This document shows, one piece after another, positions 8,800-17,474 of a stretch of 64,000 bases of DNA. The DNA lies in contig NZ_DALZFB010000005.1 in assembly GCF_031979925.1 (NCBI RefSeq), positions 248,001 through 312,000 on the forward strand. Reading direction: 5' to 3'. This stretch comes from Pseudescherichia sp031979925. GTDB taxonomy: Bacteria > Pseudomonadota > Gammaproteobacteria > Enterobacterales > Enterobacteriaceae. A program made the position numbers and the translations under genes. Below the pieces are notes generated by a model. It worked only from the letters and a program-made list of their open reading frames with translations, did not search any database and was not told where the DNA came from. The first letter of the stretch is position 1; every line of letters starts with the position of its first letter.

Positions 8800-9291
8800 A
8801 TGCGCCGGATATTATCTGTGTTACTGGAGAACGAATCGGGTGCGCTGTCACGCGTGATTGGTCTCTTCTCCCAGCGTGGCTACAACATTGAGAGCCTGAC
8901 CGTGGCCCCGACTGACGATCCCACTCTCTCGCGCATGACTATCCAGACGGTAGGCGATGCCAAAGTGCTGGAGCAGATCGAGAAGCAGCTACATAAGCTA
9001 GTGGACGTACTGCGCGTCAGCGAGCTGGGGCAGGGGGCGCACGTCGAGCGCGAGATCATGCTGGTGAAGATCCAGGCCAGCGGCTATGGCCGGGAGGAGG
9101 TGAAGCGTAACGCGGAGATCTTCCGTGGTCAGATCATTGACGTGACTCCCTCGATCTATACGGTGCAGCTTGCCGGCACCAGCGATAAGCTGGATGCGTT
9201 TCTGGCCTCTATCCGCGACGTGGCGAAAATCGTCGAGGTTGCCCGCTCCGGGGTAGTTGGCCTGTCGCGCGGTGATAAAATCATGCGTTAG
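8800..9291 (+). CDS. ilvH: Acetolactate synthase III regulatory subunit IlvH
   Basis: IlvH is the small subunit that activates IlvI and confers valine feedback inhibition. The 163-residue product starts MRRILSVLLENESGALSRVI. The N-terminal ACT domain covers about residues 4-78, and the C-terminal ALS_ss domain follows. Gly14 and Asn29, residues where substitutions give valine resistance in E. coli, are both present, so a valine-sensitive enzyme is expected. I chose ATG 8800-8802, which has GGAGAG upstream and sits two bases after the ilvI stop, rather than a codon inside ilvI. Confidence 0.97.
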   Translation: MRRILSVLLENESGALSRVIGLFSQRGYNIESLTVAPTDDPTLSRMTIQTVGDAKVLEQIEKQLHKLVDVLRVSELGQGAHVEREIMLVKIQASGYGREEVKRNAEIFRGQIIDVTPSIYTVQLAGTSDKLDAFLASIRDVAKIVEVARSGVVGLSRGDKIMR

Positions 9292-9315
9292 GTTGAAGGC
9301 AACGGCAAAATGAGC

Positions 9316-9345
9316 AGCCCGGCGGATCGCGTCGGGCTTTTTTTT
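9316..9345 (+). terminator. Rho-independent terminator of ilvIH
   Basis: A 9-bp stem with one G-T pair (9316-9324 with 9330-9338) is followed by eight T. It starts about 25 bases after the ilvH stop codon. Confidence 0.9.
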
Positions 9346-9472
9346 GCGAAAACAGACGGAAGGCTGAGCGAAAGCGGTTGCCGCAGTGACTATTCTGCGT
9401 TTAGATGTTATGGAATTAAACCTATATTCCAAAAAAGGTTATGGAGTATCCTTTTTTCTTTGAGAGGCAATT

Positions 9473-10477
9473 GTGAAACTGGATGAAATCGCCCGGCTTG
9501 CCGGCGTCTCACGTACCACAGCAAGCTATGTGATCAACGGCAAAGCGAAGCAGTACCGCGTCAGCGATAAAACCGTTGAAAAAGTCATGGCCGTCGTGCG
9601 CGAGCATAACTACCATCCGAATGCGGTAGCCGCCGGGCTGCGGGCAGGACGCACGCGATCGATTGGCCTGGTGATCCCCGATCTGGAAAACACCAGCTAT
9701 ACCCGCATTGCTAACTACCTTGAGCGGCAGGCGCGCCAGCGCGGCTATCAACTCCTCATTGCCTGTTCCGAAGACCAGCCGGATAACGAGATGCGCTGCA
9801 TTGAGCATCTTCTACAGCGCCAGGTCGATGCTATCATCGTATCGACGTCGCTTCCGCCGGAGCATCCGTTCTACCAGCGCTGGGCCAACGACGCTTTTCC
9901 TATCGTTGCCCTGGACCGCGCGTTAGACCGGGAGCACTTCACCAGCGTGGTCGGTGCGGATCAGGACGATGCCGAGATGCTGGCGGCGGAGCTGCGCACC
10001 TTCCCGGCCGAGAACGTCCTCTATCTGGGGGCGCTCCCGGAGCTTTCGGTCAGCTTTTTGCGCGAGCAGGGTTTCCGCACCGCCTGGAAAGACGATCCGC
10101 GCGAGGTGAGCTTCCTTTACGCCAACAGCTACGAGCGCGAAGCTGCCGCACAACTTTTTGATAAGTGGCTGGAGAGCAACCCGATGCCGCAGGCGCTGTT
10201 TACCACCTCGTTTGCCCTGCTGCAGGGGGTAATGGATGTGACCCTGCGCCGCGACGGCCATCTGCCAGCTAACTTAGCGATTGCCACCTTTGGCGATCAT
10301 GAGCTGCTGGACTTCCTGCAGTGTCCGGTACTGGCCGTGGCTCAGCGCCATCGCGATGTGGCGGAGCGGGTATTGGAGATCGTGCTGGCCAGCCTCGACG
10401 AACCGCGTAAGCCGAAGCCTGGCCTGAGCCGCATCCGGCGCAATCTCTACCGCCGCGGCGTGCTGAATCGGGTTTGA
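9473..10477 (+). CDS. cra: Catabolite repressor-activator Cra (FruR)
   Basis: Cra is a LacI/GalR-family regulator that senses fructose-1-phosphate or fructose-1,6-bisphosphate and switches central carbon flow between glycolysis and gluconeogenesis. The 334-residue product has the E. coli length. It begins with the LacI-type helix-turn-helix KLDEIARLAGVSRTTASYVI and a hinge near residues 45-60 (HPNAVAAGLRAGRTRSIGLV), then the periplasmic-binding-like sensor domain. The start is GTG at 9473-9475, as in E. coli, after a GAGAGG ribosome site. It is monocistronic. A Cra-like box is present before acnB in this window. Confidence 0.97.
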   Translation: MKLDEIARLAGVSRTTASYVINGKAKQYRVSDKTVEKVMAVVREHNYHPNAVAAGLRAGRTRSIGLVIPDLENTSYTRIANYLERQARQRGYQLLIACSEDQPDNEMRCIEHLLQRQVDAIIVSTSLPPEHPFYQRWANDAFPIVALDRALDREHFTSVVGADQDDAEMLAAELRTFPAENVLYLGALPELSVSFLREQGFRTAWKDDPREVSFLYANSYEREAAAQLFDKWLESNPMPQALFTTSFALLQGVMDVTLRRDGHLPANLAIATFGDHELLDFLQCPVLAVAQRHRDVAERVLEIVLASLDEPRKPKPGLSRIRRNLYRRGVLNRV

Positions 10478-10485
10478 ATTTTTTT

Positions 10486-10514
10486 AAAGGCAGCGAGAGC
10501 TGCCTTTTGATTTT
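10486..10514 (+). terminator. Rho-independent terminator of cra
   Basis: A perfect 9-bp stem (10486-10494 with 10499-10507) closes a GAGA loop nine bases after the cra stop codon. A T-rich tail follows. Confidence 0.85.
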
Positions 10515-11009
10515 AGCGCTTCCTTCTATATGAAAGCCATTCACGTATTAACGTAAATTAAGGCTCGGATTAATCCTTAAAATCCATAGGCCGCTATTTT
10601 TAAAATTTCCCTTTATTCTTAAAACGCATTTTTTTTGGGGAAAAGGAGGTAACGGCGCGTTAATTTTGTATTGTTTTGTTACATCTACGGTAGGGCCGCT
10701 GAATTAATGACCTTTTTTTTGCTGTGACAATTCACTTCTGCTCTCAACAACTGACCTGACGCTGCTCCGCCTGCAACTGGCGCTGTTAACCATTGACAAT
10801 ATGGCTTAAAATGCTGCCCGCGTCGCAAACTGACACTTTATATTTAATCCGCATCGGGACTCAGGCTTTTTTCTCTCTCATGCGGAGTCATTATTTTTTT
10901 TGCAAATATTCATGACGTTAATTTGCAGCGCGCGTTGAGCACATTTTGTACGGAGCTGTTATCCACTATTAATCGTGGTTGTTTCAGACTCGTTAGCCTC
11001 AGTGCTGGC
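10515..11009. other. cra-mraZ intergenic region, no gene seen
   Basis: About 500 AT-rich bases with many T and A runs. I find no supported protein gene on either strand. One near-consensus DnaA-type nonamer (TTATCCACT, 10959-10967) occurs singly and is not called as a functional site. The region leads into the promoter of the division cluster. Confidence 0.6.
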
Positions 11010-11039
11010 TTGACAAGCTTTTCCTCCGCTCCGTAAACT
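11010..11039 (+). promoter_or_regulatory. Pmra promoter of the mraZ/dcw cluster
   Basis: A perfect TTGACA -35 (11010-11015) is followed after an 18-bp spacer by TAAACT (11034-11039), about 60 bases upstream of mraZ. This is the position of the main dcw-cluster promoter in E. coli. The MraZ repeats begin eight bases after the -10. Confidence 0.85.
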
Positions 11040-11046
11040 CCCTCGG

Positions 11047-11071
11047 TGGGGATTTGTGGGATAAAGTGGTG
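11047..11071 (+). promoter_or_regulatory. MraZ operator: three TGGGN-type repeats at 10-base spacing
   Basis: TGGGG (11047-11051), TGGGA (11057-11061) and TGGTG (11067-11071) are spaced exactly one helical turn apart, just downstream of the Pmra -10 and in the mraZ leader. MraZ is known to bind such direct repeats in its own promoter. The third repeat deviates by one base. Autoregulation of the cluster is therefore expected. Confidence 0.85.
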
Positions 11072-11098
11072 AAAGGTTGATTTTGAGGTGAAACTGGC

Positions 11099-11557
11099 AT
11101 GTTCCGTGGGGCAACGTTAGTTAATCTCGACAGTAAAGGTCGGTTGTCCGTACCTGTTCGCTACCGGGAACAACTTGTCGAGCATGCTGCCGGTCAGATG
11201 GTCTGTACCATTGACATCCACCACGCCTGCCTGCTGCTTTACCCCCTCCCGGAATGGGAAATTATTGAGCAAAAATTATCGCGTCTGTCGAGCATGAATC
11301 CCGCAGAGCGGCGCGTGCAGCGTTTACTGCTGGGACATGCCAGTGAATGTCAGATGGATAGCGCGGGGCGCTTATTGATTGCTCCCGTTTTACGGCACCA
11401 TGCCGGACTGAACAAAGAAGTGATGCTGGTCGGGCAGTTTAACAAGTTTGAGCTGTGGGATGAAACGACCTGGTATCAACGGGTCAAGGAAGATATCGAC
11501 GCTGAGCAGTCAGGCTCTGAACCACTTTCAGAGCGATTGCAGGATTTGTCTCTATAA
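11099..11557 (+). CDS. mraZ: Transcriptional regulator MraZ
   Basis: MraZ is a ring-forming AbrB/SpoVT-like DNA-binding protein that represses its own dcw promoter. The 152 residues match the E. coli protein in length. Both half-domains carry the signature: LDSKGRLSVPVRYRE near residue 11 and MDSAGRLLIAPVLR near residue 86. The ATG at 11099 follows GAGGTG at a suitable distance. It is the first gene of the division and wall cluster, two bases upstream of rsmH, and its operator repeats are visible at 11047-11071. Confidence 0.97.
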   Translation: MFRGATLVNLDSKGRLSVPVRYREQLVEHAAGQMVCTIDIHHACLLLYPLPEWEIIEQKLSRLSSMNPAERRVQRLLLGHASECQMDSAGRLLIAPVLRHHAGLNKEVMLVGQFNKFELWDETTWYQRVKEDIDAEQSGSEPLSERLQDLSL

Positions 11558-11559
11558 CG

Positions 11560-12501
11560 ATGATGGAAAATTTTAAACACACAACGGTACTGCTCGACGA
11601 GGCCGTAAACGGCCTGAACATTCGTCCTGACGGCATCTACATAGATGGAACTTTTGGTCGCGGTGGCCACTCGCGCCTGATCCTCTCCCAGCTGGGAGCG
11701 GAAGGACGGCTGCTGGCAATCGATCGCGATCCGGAGGCGATTGCTATCGCTAAAACCATTGACGACCCACGCTTCTCAATTGTGCACGGACCTTTTTCCG
11801 CGCTGGCGGACTACGTTCGCGAGCGCGATCTTGCTGGCAAGATCGACGGCATTCTTCTCGATCTTGGTGTCTCCTCACCGCAGCTTGACGATCCTGAACG
11901 TGGCTTCTCCTTTATGCGCGACGGTCCGCTGGACATGCGTATGGATCCTACTCGCGGCCAGTCCGCCGCCGAATGGTTACAAACCGCTGACGAAGCCGAT
12001 ATCGCCTGGGTGATCAAAACCTTTGGCGAAGAGCGCTTCGGCAAACGTATCGCCCGCGCCATCGTGGAGCGTAACCGCATTGAGCCGATGACCCGAACCA
12101 AAGAGCTGGCAGAGGTGATTGCCGCCGCCACTCCGGTGAAGGATAAGCATAAACATCCCGCGACCCGTACCTTCCAGGCGGTGCGCATCTGGGTAAACAG
12201 TGAACTGGAGGAGATAGAGCAGGCGCTAAAAAACTCGCTCGACGTGCTGGCCCCAGGGGGCAGGCTGTCGATCATCAGCTTCCACTCGCTGGAGGACCGC
12301 ATTGTAAAACGCTTTATGCGTGAGCAGAGCCGGGGTCCACAGGTTCCAGCCGGGTTACCGATGACCGAAGCTCAGCTCAGTAAACTGGGCGGCCGTTATC
12401 TGCGAGCGTTAGGCAAGTTGATGCCGGGCGAAGAAGAGGTGGCAGAGAATCCACGCGCCCGTAGTTCAGTGCTGCGTATCGCAGAGAGGACGAACGCATG
12501 A
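11560..12501 (+). CDS. rsmH: 16S rRNA m4C1402 methyltransferase RsmH
   Basis: RsmH (MraW) methylates N4 of C1402 in the 30S subunit P site. The 313-residue product has the E. coli length. The SAM-binding segment GTFGRGGHSRLIL lies near residues 30-42, the acidic AIDRD strand follows, and a late SIISFHSLEDRIVKRFM block is typical. It starts two bases after mraZ, and its end overlaps ftsL by four bases (ATGA), so translation is probably coupled. Confidence 0.97.
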   Translation: MMENFKHTTVLLDEAVNGLNIRPDGIYIDGTFGRGGHSRLILSQLGAEGRLLAIDRDPEAIAIAKTIDDPRFSIVHGPFSALADYVRERDLAGKIDGILLDLGVSSPQLDDPERGFSFMRDGPLDMRMDPTRGQSAAEWLQTADEADIAWVIKTFGEERFGKRIARAIVERNRIEPMTRTKELAEVIAAATPVKDKHKHPATRTFQAVRIWVNSELEEIEQALKNSLDVLAPGGRLSIISFHSLEDRIVKRFMREQSRGPQVPAGLPMTEAQLSKLGGRYLRALGKLMPGEEEVAENPRARSSVLRIAERTNA

Positions 12502-12863
12502 TCGGCAGGGTGGCAGAGACCTTTAGCAAAGTAAAAGGGTCGTTAGGAAACACCGAGCGCCATGCTTTGCCTGGCGTGATCGCGGACGATCTCTTGCGCT
12601 TTGGGAAACTGCCGCTCTGTCTGTTCATCTGCATCATTGTGACGGCGGTGACGGTCGTGACGACTGCGCACCATACCCGTCTGCTGACGGCGCAGCGTGA
12701 ACAGCTGGTGCTCGAGCGCGACGCGCTGGATATCGAGTGGCGCAACCTGATCCTTGAAGAGAACGCCCTCGGCGATCACAGCCGCGTTGAACGGATCGCA
12801 ACCGATAAGCTGCAGCTGCAGCATGTTGATCCTTCACAAGAAAACATTGTAGTACAGAAATAA
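12498..12863 (+). CDS. ftsL: Cell division protein FtsL
   Basis: FtsL is a small bitopic inner-membrane protein of the FtsQLB complex that activates FtsWI. The 121 residues have a cytoplasmic tail of about 37 residues, one transmembrane helix near residues 38-57 (LCLFICIIVTAVTVVTTA), and a periplasmic coiled coil with heptad leucines (LLTAQREQLVLERDALDIEW). The length and topology match the E. coli protein. It overlaps rsmH by four bases and precedes ftsI by 15 bases. Confidence 0.96.
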   Translation: MIGRVAETFSKVKGSLGNTERHALPGVIADDLLRFGKLPLCLFICIIVTAVTVVTTAHHTRLLTAQREQLVLERDALDIEWRNLILEENALGDHSRVERIATDKLQLQHVDPSQENIVVQK

Positions 12864-12878
12864 GGACTTACGCGACGC

Positions 12879-14645
12879 ATGAAAGCAGCGGTGAAGACGC
12901 TTAAACCAAAACGTCAGGAAGAGCAGGCCAACTTTGTGAGTTGGCGTTTTGCGTTGCTTTGCGGATGTATTTTACTGGCGCTGGCGTTTCTGCTGGGACG
13001 CGTCGCATGGTTACAGGTTATCAACCCGGATATGCTGGTGCGCCAGGGCGATCTGCGCTCGCTGCGCGTGCAGGAGGTCTCTACCTCTCGTGGCCTGATC
13101 ACCGACCGCTCCGGCCGCCCGCTGGCGGTGAGCGTGCCGGTGAAGGCGATCTGGGCCGATCCGAAAGAGCTGCATGACGCCGGCGGCATTACGCTCGACA
13201 ACCGCTGGAAAGCGCTGGCGGATGCGCTGCACCTTCCGCTCGATCAGCTGGCTGCCCGCGTGAACGCCAACCCGAAAGGCCGCTTTATCTACCTTGCTCG
13301 CCAGGTAAACCCGGATATCGGCGATTACATTAAAAAACTGAAGCTGCCCGGTATTCATCTGCGGGAAGAGTCGCGTCGTTACTATCCCTCCGGCGAAGTA
13401 ACCGCTCACCTCATAGGTTTTACCAACGTCGACAGCCAGGGCATTGAAGGGGTCGAGAAGAGCTTTGATAAGTGGCTTACCGGTCAGCCCGGCGAGCGCA
13501 TCGTACGTAAAGACCGCTATGGCCGGGTGATTGAAGATATCTCCTCCACTGACAGCCAGGCGGCGCACAACCTTGCCCTGAGCATCGACGAGCGGCTTCA
13601 GGCGCTGGTCTACCGCGAGCTGAACAACGCCGTGGCCTTTAACAAGGCCGAATCCGGCAGTGCCGTGCTGGTAGACGTTAACACCGGCGAAGTGCTGGCA
13701 ATGGCGAACAGCCCCTCATACAACCCGAACAACCTCAGCGGTACGCAGAAAGACGTGATGCGTAACCGTACCATTACCGACGTATTCGAACCTGGCTCTA
13801 CCGTGAAGCCAATGGTGGTGATGACCGCTCTGCAGCGCGGCGTGGTCAGAGAGAACACCGTTCTGAATACTGTCCCTTACCGTATTAACGGCCACGAGAT
13901 CAAAGACGTGGCGCGCTACAGCGAATTGACCCTGACCGGGGTACTACAGAAGTCGAGTAACGTCGGTGTATCAAAGCTGGCGTTAGCGATGCCCTCCTCA
14001 GCGCTGGTAGAAACTTACTCGCGTTTTGGCCTGGGAAAAGCGACCAATTTGGGGTTGGTCGGAGAACGCAGTGGCTTATATCCTCAAAAACAACGGTGGT
14101 CTGACATAGAGAGGGCCACCTTCTCTTTCGGCTACGGGCTAATGGTAACCCCGTTACAGTTAGCGCGAGTCTACGCAACAATCGGCAGCTACGGCATCTA
14201 CCGTCCGCTGTCGATCACCAAAGTTGATCCGCCCGTTCCGGGCGAGCGTATCTTCCCGGAATCCATCGTTCGTACCGTGGTGCACATGATGGAGAGCGTG
14301 GCGCTGCCCGGCGGCGGCGGCGTGAAGGCCGCCATCAAAGGCTATCGCATCGCCATTAAAACCGGTACCGCGAAAAAGGTCGGGCCGGACGGACGCTATA
14401 TCAATAAATACATTGCCTACACCGCGGGCGTCGCGCCCGCCAGCCAGCCGCGTTTTGCGCTGGTGGTGGTCATTAACGATCCGCAGGCGGGTAAATACTA
14501 CGGTGGTGCCGTTTCCGCACCGGTCTTCGGAGCCATTATGGGCGGCGTACTGCGCACCATGAACATCGAGCCGGACGCGTTAGCAACGGGCGAAAAAAGT
14601 GAATTTGTGATTAATGAAGGCGAGGGAACAGGTGGCAGATCGTAA
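12879..14645 (+). CDS. ftsI: Septal peptidoglycan transpeptidase FtsI (PBP3)
   Basis: FtsI crosslinks septal peptidoglycan in the divisome. The 588 residues equal the E. coli length. It has a short cytoplasmic tail, one membrane anchor near residues 24-42 (ALLCGCILLALAFLLGRVA), a pedestal domain and a transpeptidase domain. The active-site motifs are present and correctly placed: Ser307 in GSTVKP, SSN at 359-361 and KTGT at 494-497. No insertion is seen near the beta-lactam pocket. In E. coli the sRNA FtsO is processed from within ftsI; whether that occurs here cannot be read from the sequence. Confidence 0.98.
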   Translation: MKAAVKTLKPKRQEEQANFVSWRFALLCGCILLALAFLLGRVAWLQVINPDMLVRQGDLRSLRVQEVSTSRGLITDRSGRPLAVSVPVKAIWADPKELHDAGGITLDNRWKALADALHLPLDQLAARVNANPKGRFIYLARQVNPDIGDYIKKLKLPGIHLREESRRYYPSGEVTAHLIGFTNVDSQGIEGVEKSFDKWLTGQPGERIVRKDRYGRVIEDISSTDSQAAHNLALSIDERLQALVYRELNNAVAFNKAESGSAVLVDVNTGEVLAMANSPSYNPNNLSGTQKDVMRNRTITDVFEPGSTVKPMVVMTALQRGVVRENTVLNTVPYRINGHEIKDVARYSELTLTGVLQKSSNVGVSKLALAMPSSALVETYSRFGLGKATNLGLVGERSGLYPQKQRWSDIERATFSFGYGLMVTPLQLARVYATIGSYGIYRPLSITKVDPPVPGERIFPESIVRTVVHMMESVALPGGGGVKAAIKGYRIAIKTGTAKKVGPDGRYINKYIAYTAGVAPASQPRFALVVVINDPQAGKYYGGAVSAPVFGAIMGGVLRTMNIEPDALATGEKSEFVINEGEGTGGRS

Positions 14646-16119
14646 TTTGCGCGACCTTCTCGCTCCGTGGGTATCGAATTTGCCTGCGCGAGCTTTGCGG
14701 GAAATGACACTCGATAGTCGCGTGGCGGCAGCGGGCGATCTCTTTGTGGCGGTAGTGGGCCACCAGGCGGACGGGCGTCGGTATATCCCGCAGGCGATAG
14801 CACAGGGCGTGGCGGCCATCATTGCGGAAGCAAAAGGCGAGGCCGCCGACGGTGAGATCCGTGAAGTTCACGGCGTGCCGGTTATCTACCTTAGCCAGCT
14901 CAACGAGCGCCTCTCCGCGCTGGCCGGACGATTTTATAATGAGCCTGCCGAGCGTTTAAGCCTGGTGGGCGTCACCGGTACCAACGGCAAAACCACGACT
15001 ACCCAGCTGCTGGCGCAGTGGGCACAGCTGCTGGGTGAAACCAGCGCGGTCATGGGTACGGTAGGCAACGGCCTGCTGGGCAAGGTGATCCCAACCGAAA
15101 ACACCACCGGCTCCGCCATTGACGTTCAGCATGTGATTGCCGATCTGGCAGGGCAGGGGGCAACCTTTGCCGCGATGGAGGTCTCCTCCCACGGCCTGGT
15201 ACAGCACCGCGTCGCCGCCCTCAAGTTCCGTGCCTCAGTATTCACTAACCTGAGCCGCGATCACCTCGATTATCACGGGGATATGGCGGGCTACGAATCA
15301 GCAAAATGGCAGCTCTTCTCCGCGCACCACTACGGACAGGCGATCGTTAACGCCGATGACGAAGTAGGCCGCCGCTGGCTGGCTAACCTGCCGGACGCCG
15401 TTGCGGTCTCTATGGAAGGGCACATCAATCCCGACTGTCATGGCCGCTGGCTGAAAGCCGAGGCGGTAAGCTATCACGACAGCGGTGCCACGGTGCGCTT
15501 CACCTCCTCCTGGGGCGAGGGCGAGATCGAAAGTCGCCTGATGGGGGCGTTTAACGTCAGCAACCTGCTGCTGGCGCTGGCAACCCTGCTGGCGCTTGAC
15601 TTCCCGCTGAGCGATCTGCTGAAGACGGCCTCGCGCCTGCAGCCGGTATGTGGCCGCATGGAGGTCTTCACCGCGCCAGGTAAACCGACGGTAGTGGTGG
15701 ATTACGCCCACACTCCGGACGCGCTGGAGAAAGCGCTGCAGGCTGCGCGCCTGCACTGCACCGGTAAGCTGTGGTGCGTCTTTGGCTGCGGCGGCGATCG
15801 TGACAAGGGCAAGCGTCCGCTGATGGGTGCCATTGCCGAAGAGTTTGCCGACGTTCCGGTTGTCACCGATGACAATCCGCGTACCGAAGAGCCACGCGCC
15901 ATCATTAACGATATTCTCGCTGGCATGCTCGATGCAGGTCGCGCCCGGGTGGTGGAAGGCCGCGCCGAAGCGGTAACCAGCGCCATTATGCAGGCGAAAG
16001 AGAACGACGTCGTGCTGCTGGCCGGTAAGGGCCATGAAGATTATCAGATTGTCGGCACCCGCCGTCTCGACTATTCCGACCGCGTCACCGCCGCGCGTCT
16101 GCTGGGAGTGGTGGCATGA
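14632..16119 (+). CDS. murE: UDP-MurNAc-tripeptide synthetase MurE (mDAP-adding)
   Basis: MurE adds meso-diaminopimelate to UDP-MurNAc-L-Ala-D-Glu. The 495-residue length and MADRNLRDLLAPWV start match E. coli if translation begins at the GTG at 14632-14634, which overlaps ftsI by 14 bases. An ATG six codons upstream is also in frame but adds residues absent from the family. The ATP loop VGVTGTNGKTTTTQLL lies near residues 108-123. The DNPR motif (DDNPRTEEPR, near 413) is specific for mDAP-type enzymes, consistent with a Gram-negative wall. Confidence 0.96.
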   Translation: MADRNLRDLLAPWVSNLPARALREMTLDSRVAAAGDLFVAVVGHQADGRRYIPQAIAQGVAAIIAEAKGEAADGEIREVHGVPVIYLSQLNERLSALAGRFYNEPAERLSLVGVTGTNGKTTTTQLLAQWAQLLGETSAVMGTVGNGLLGKVIPTENTTGSAIDVQHVIADLAGQGATFAAMEVSSHGLVQHRVAALKFRASVFTNLSRDHLDYHGDMAGYESAKWQLFSAHHYGQAIVNADDEVGRRWLANLPDAVAVSMEGHINPDCHGRWLKAEAVSYHDSGATVRFTSSWGEGEIESRLMGAFNVSNLLLALATLLALDFPLSDLLKTASRLQPVCGRMEVFTAPGKPTVVVDYAHTPDALEKALQAARLHCTGKLWCVFGCGGDRDKGKRPLMGAIAEEFADVPVVTDDNPRTEEPRAIINDILAGMLDAGRARVVEGRAEAVTSAIMQAKENDVVLLAGKGHEDYQIVGTRRLDYSDRVTAARLLGVVA

Positions 16120-17474
16120 TTAGCGTAACACTTAGCGAGCTGGCCCAGATCCTTAACGGCGAGCTGCACGGCCAGAGTCTGACTATTGATGCCGTCACCA
16201 CCGATACCCGCCAGCTAACGCCGGGCTGTTTGTTCGTGGCTCTGAAAGGTGAACGCTTCGACGCCCATGACTTTGCCGATAAGGCGAAGGCAGGCGGCGC
16301 GGGCGCGCTGCTGGTCAGCCGCAAGCTCGATTGCGATCTGCCCCAGCTGGTGGTGAAGGATACCCGTCTCGCCTTTGGCGAAATCGCGGCCTGGGTGCGC
16401 CAGCAGGTGCCAACCCGCGTGGTCGCGCTCACTGGCTCCTCCGGTAAAACCTCGGTGAAAGAGATGGCCGCCGCCATCCTCAGCGAGTGCGGCAATACGC
16501 TTTATACCGCAGGCAACCTAAATAATGACATCGGCGTGCCGATGACACTGCTACGCCTGACGAAAGAGCACCAGTATGCGGTGATCGAGCTGGGGGCTAA
16601 CCACCAGGGCGAAATCGCCTGGACCGTTAGCCTGACCCGTCCGGAAGCGGCGCTGGTCAACAACCTGGCAGCCGCACACCTGGAGGGCTTCGGCTCGCTG
16701 GCGGGCGTGGCGAAGGCGAAGGGTGAGATCTTTACCGGCCTGCCGCTCGACGGCGTGGCGATCATGAACGCGGACAACAACGACTGGCTGAACTGGCAGA
16801 GCGTTATCGGCGAGCGCAAAATCTGGCGCTTCTCACCGAACGCAGCTAACAGCGACTTCACTGCCAATAACGTGCATGTGACCTCGCACGGGACCACCTT
16901 CACGCTGCAAACCCCAACCGGCAACGTTGAGGTGCTGCTGCCGCTGCCGGGTCGTCACAACATTGCTAACGCGCTGGCCGCAACGGCGCTGGCGATGGCG
17001 GTGGGCGCACCGCTGGACGCGGTGAAAGCCGGGCTGGCGAAGCTGAAGGCCGTGCCGGGACGTCTGTTTCCCATTCAGCTTGCGGAAAACCAGCTTCTGC
17101 TCGACGACTCCTACAACGCTAACGTCGGCTCGATGACCGCGGCGGCGCAGGTGCTCTCCGAGATGCCGGGCTACCGGGTGATGGTGGTGGGCGATATGGC
17201 CGAGCTGGGCGATGAGAGCGAAGCGTGCCATCAGCAGGTGGGTGAGGCGGCGAAAGCCTCCGGCCTCGATCGCGTGCTGAGCGTGGGCGTTCAGAGCAAA
17301 GGTATCTCCGACGCCAGCGGCGTTGGCGAACATTTTAACGATAAAGCTGCGCTGATCGCGCGTCTCAAGACGCTGATTGCAGAGCAGCAGATTATTACCA
17401 TTTTGGTGAAAGGTTCACGTAGTGCTGCCATGGAAGAGGTAGTACGCGCATTACAGGAGAATGGGACATGTTAG
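16116..17474 (+). CDS. murF: UDP-MurNAc-pentapeptide synthetase MurF
   Basis: MurF ligates D-Ala-D-Ala to the UDP-MurNAc-tripeptide, the last cytoplasmic step of the stem peptide. The 452 residues match E. coli. The Mur ligase ATP loop is ALTGSSGKTSVKEM near residue 107, and the C-terminal ligase domain contains LLDDSYNANVGSM and VVGDMAELGDES. It overlaps murE by four bases (ATGA) and mraY by seven. Confidence 0.98.
   Translation: MISVTLSELAQILNGELHGQSLTIDAVTTDTRQLTPGCLFVALKGERFDAHDFADKAKAGGAGALLVSRKLDCDLPQLVVKDTRLAFGEIAAWVRQQVPTRVVALTGSSGKTSVKEMAAAILSECGNTLYTAGNLNNDIGVPMTLLRLTKEHQYAVIELGANHQGEIAWTVSLTRPEAALVNNLAAAHLEGFGSLAGVAKAKGEIFTGLPLDGVAIMNADNNDWLNWQSVIGERKIWRFSPNAANSDFTANNVHVTSHGTTFTLQTPTGNVEVLLPLPGRHNIANALAATALAMAVGAPLDAVKAGLAKLKAVPGRLFPIQLAENQLLLDDSYNANVGSMTAAAQVLSEMPGYRVMVVGDMAELGDESEACHQQVGEAAKASGLDRVLSVGVQSKGISDASGVGEHFNDKAALIARLKTLIAEQQIITILVKGSRSAAMEEVVRALQENGTC

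Noticed and set aside
10959..10967. DnaA-box-like TTATCCACT upstream of mraZ
   Set aside because: A single nonamer with one mismatch. Such sites occur by chance, and there is no cluster or other origin feature.
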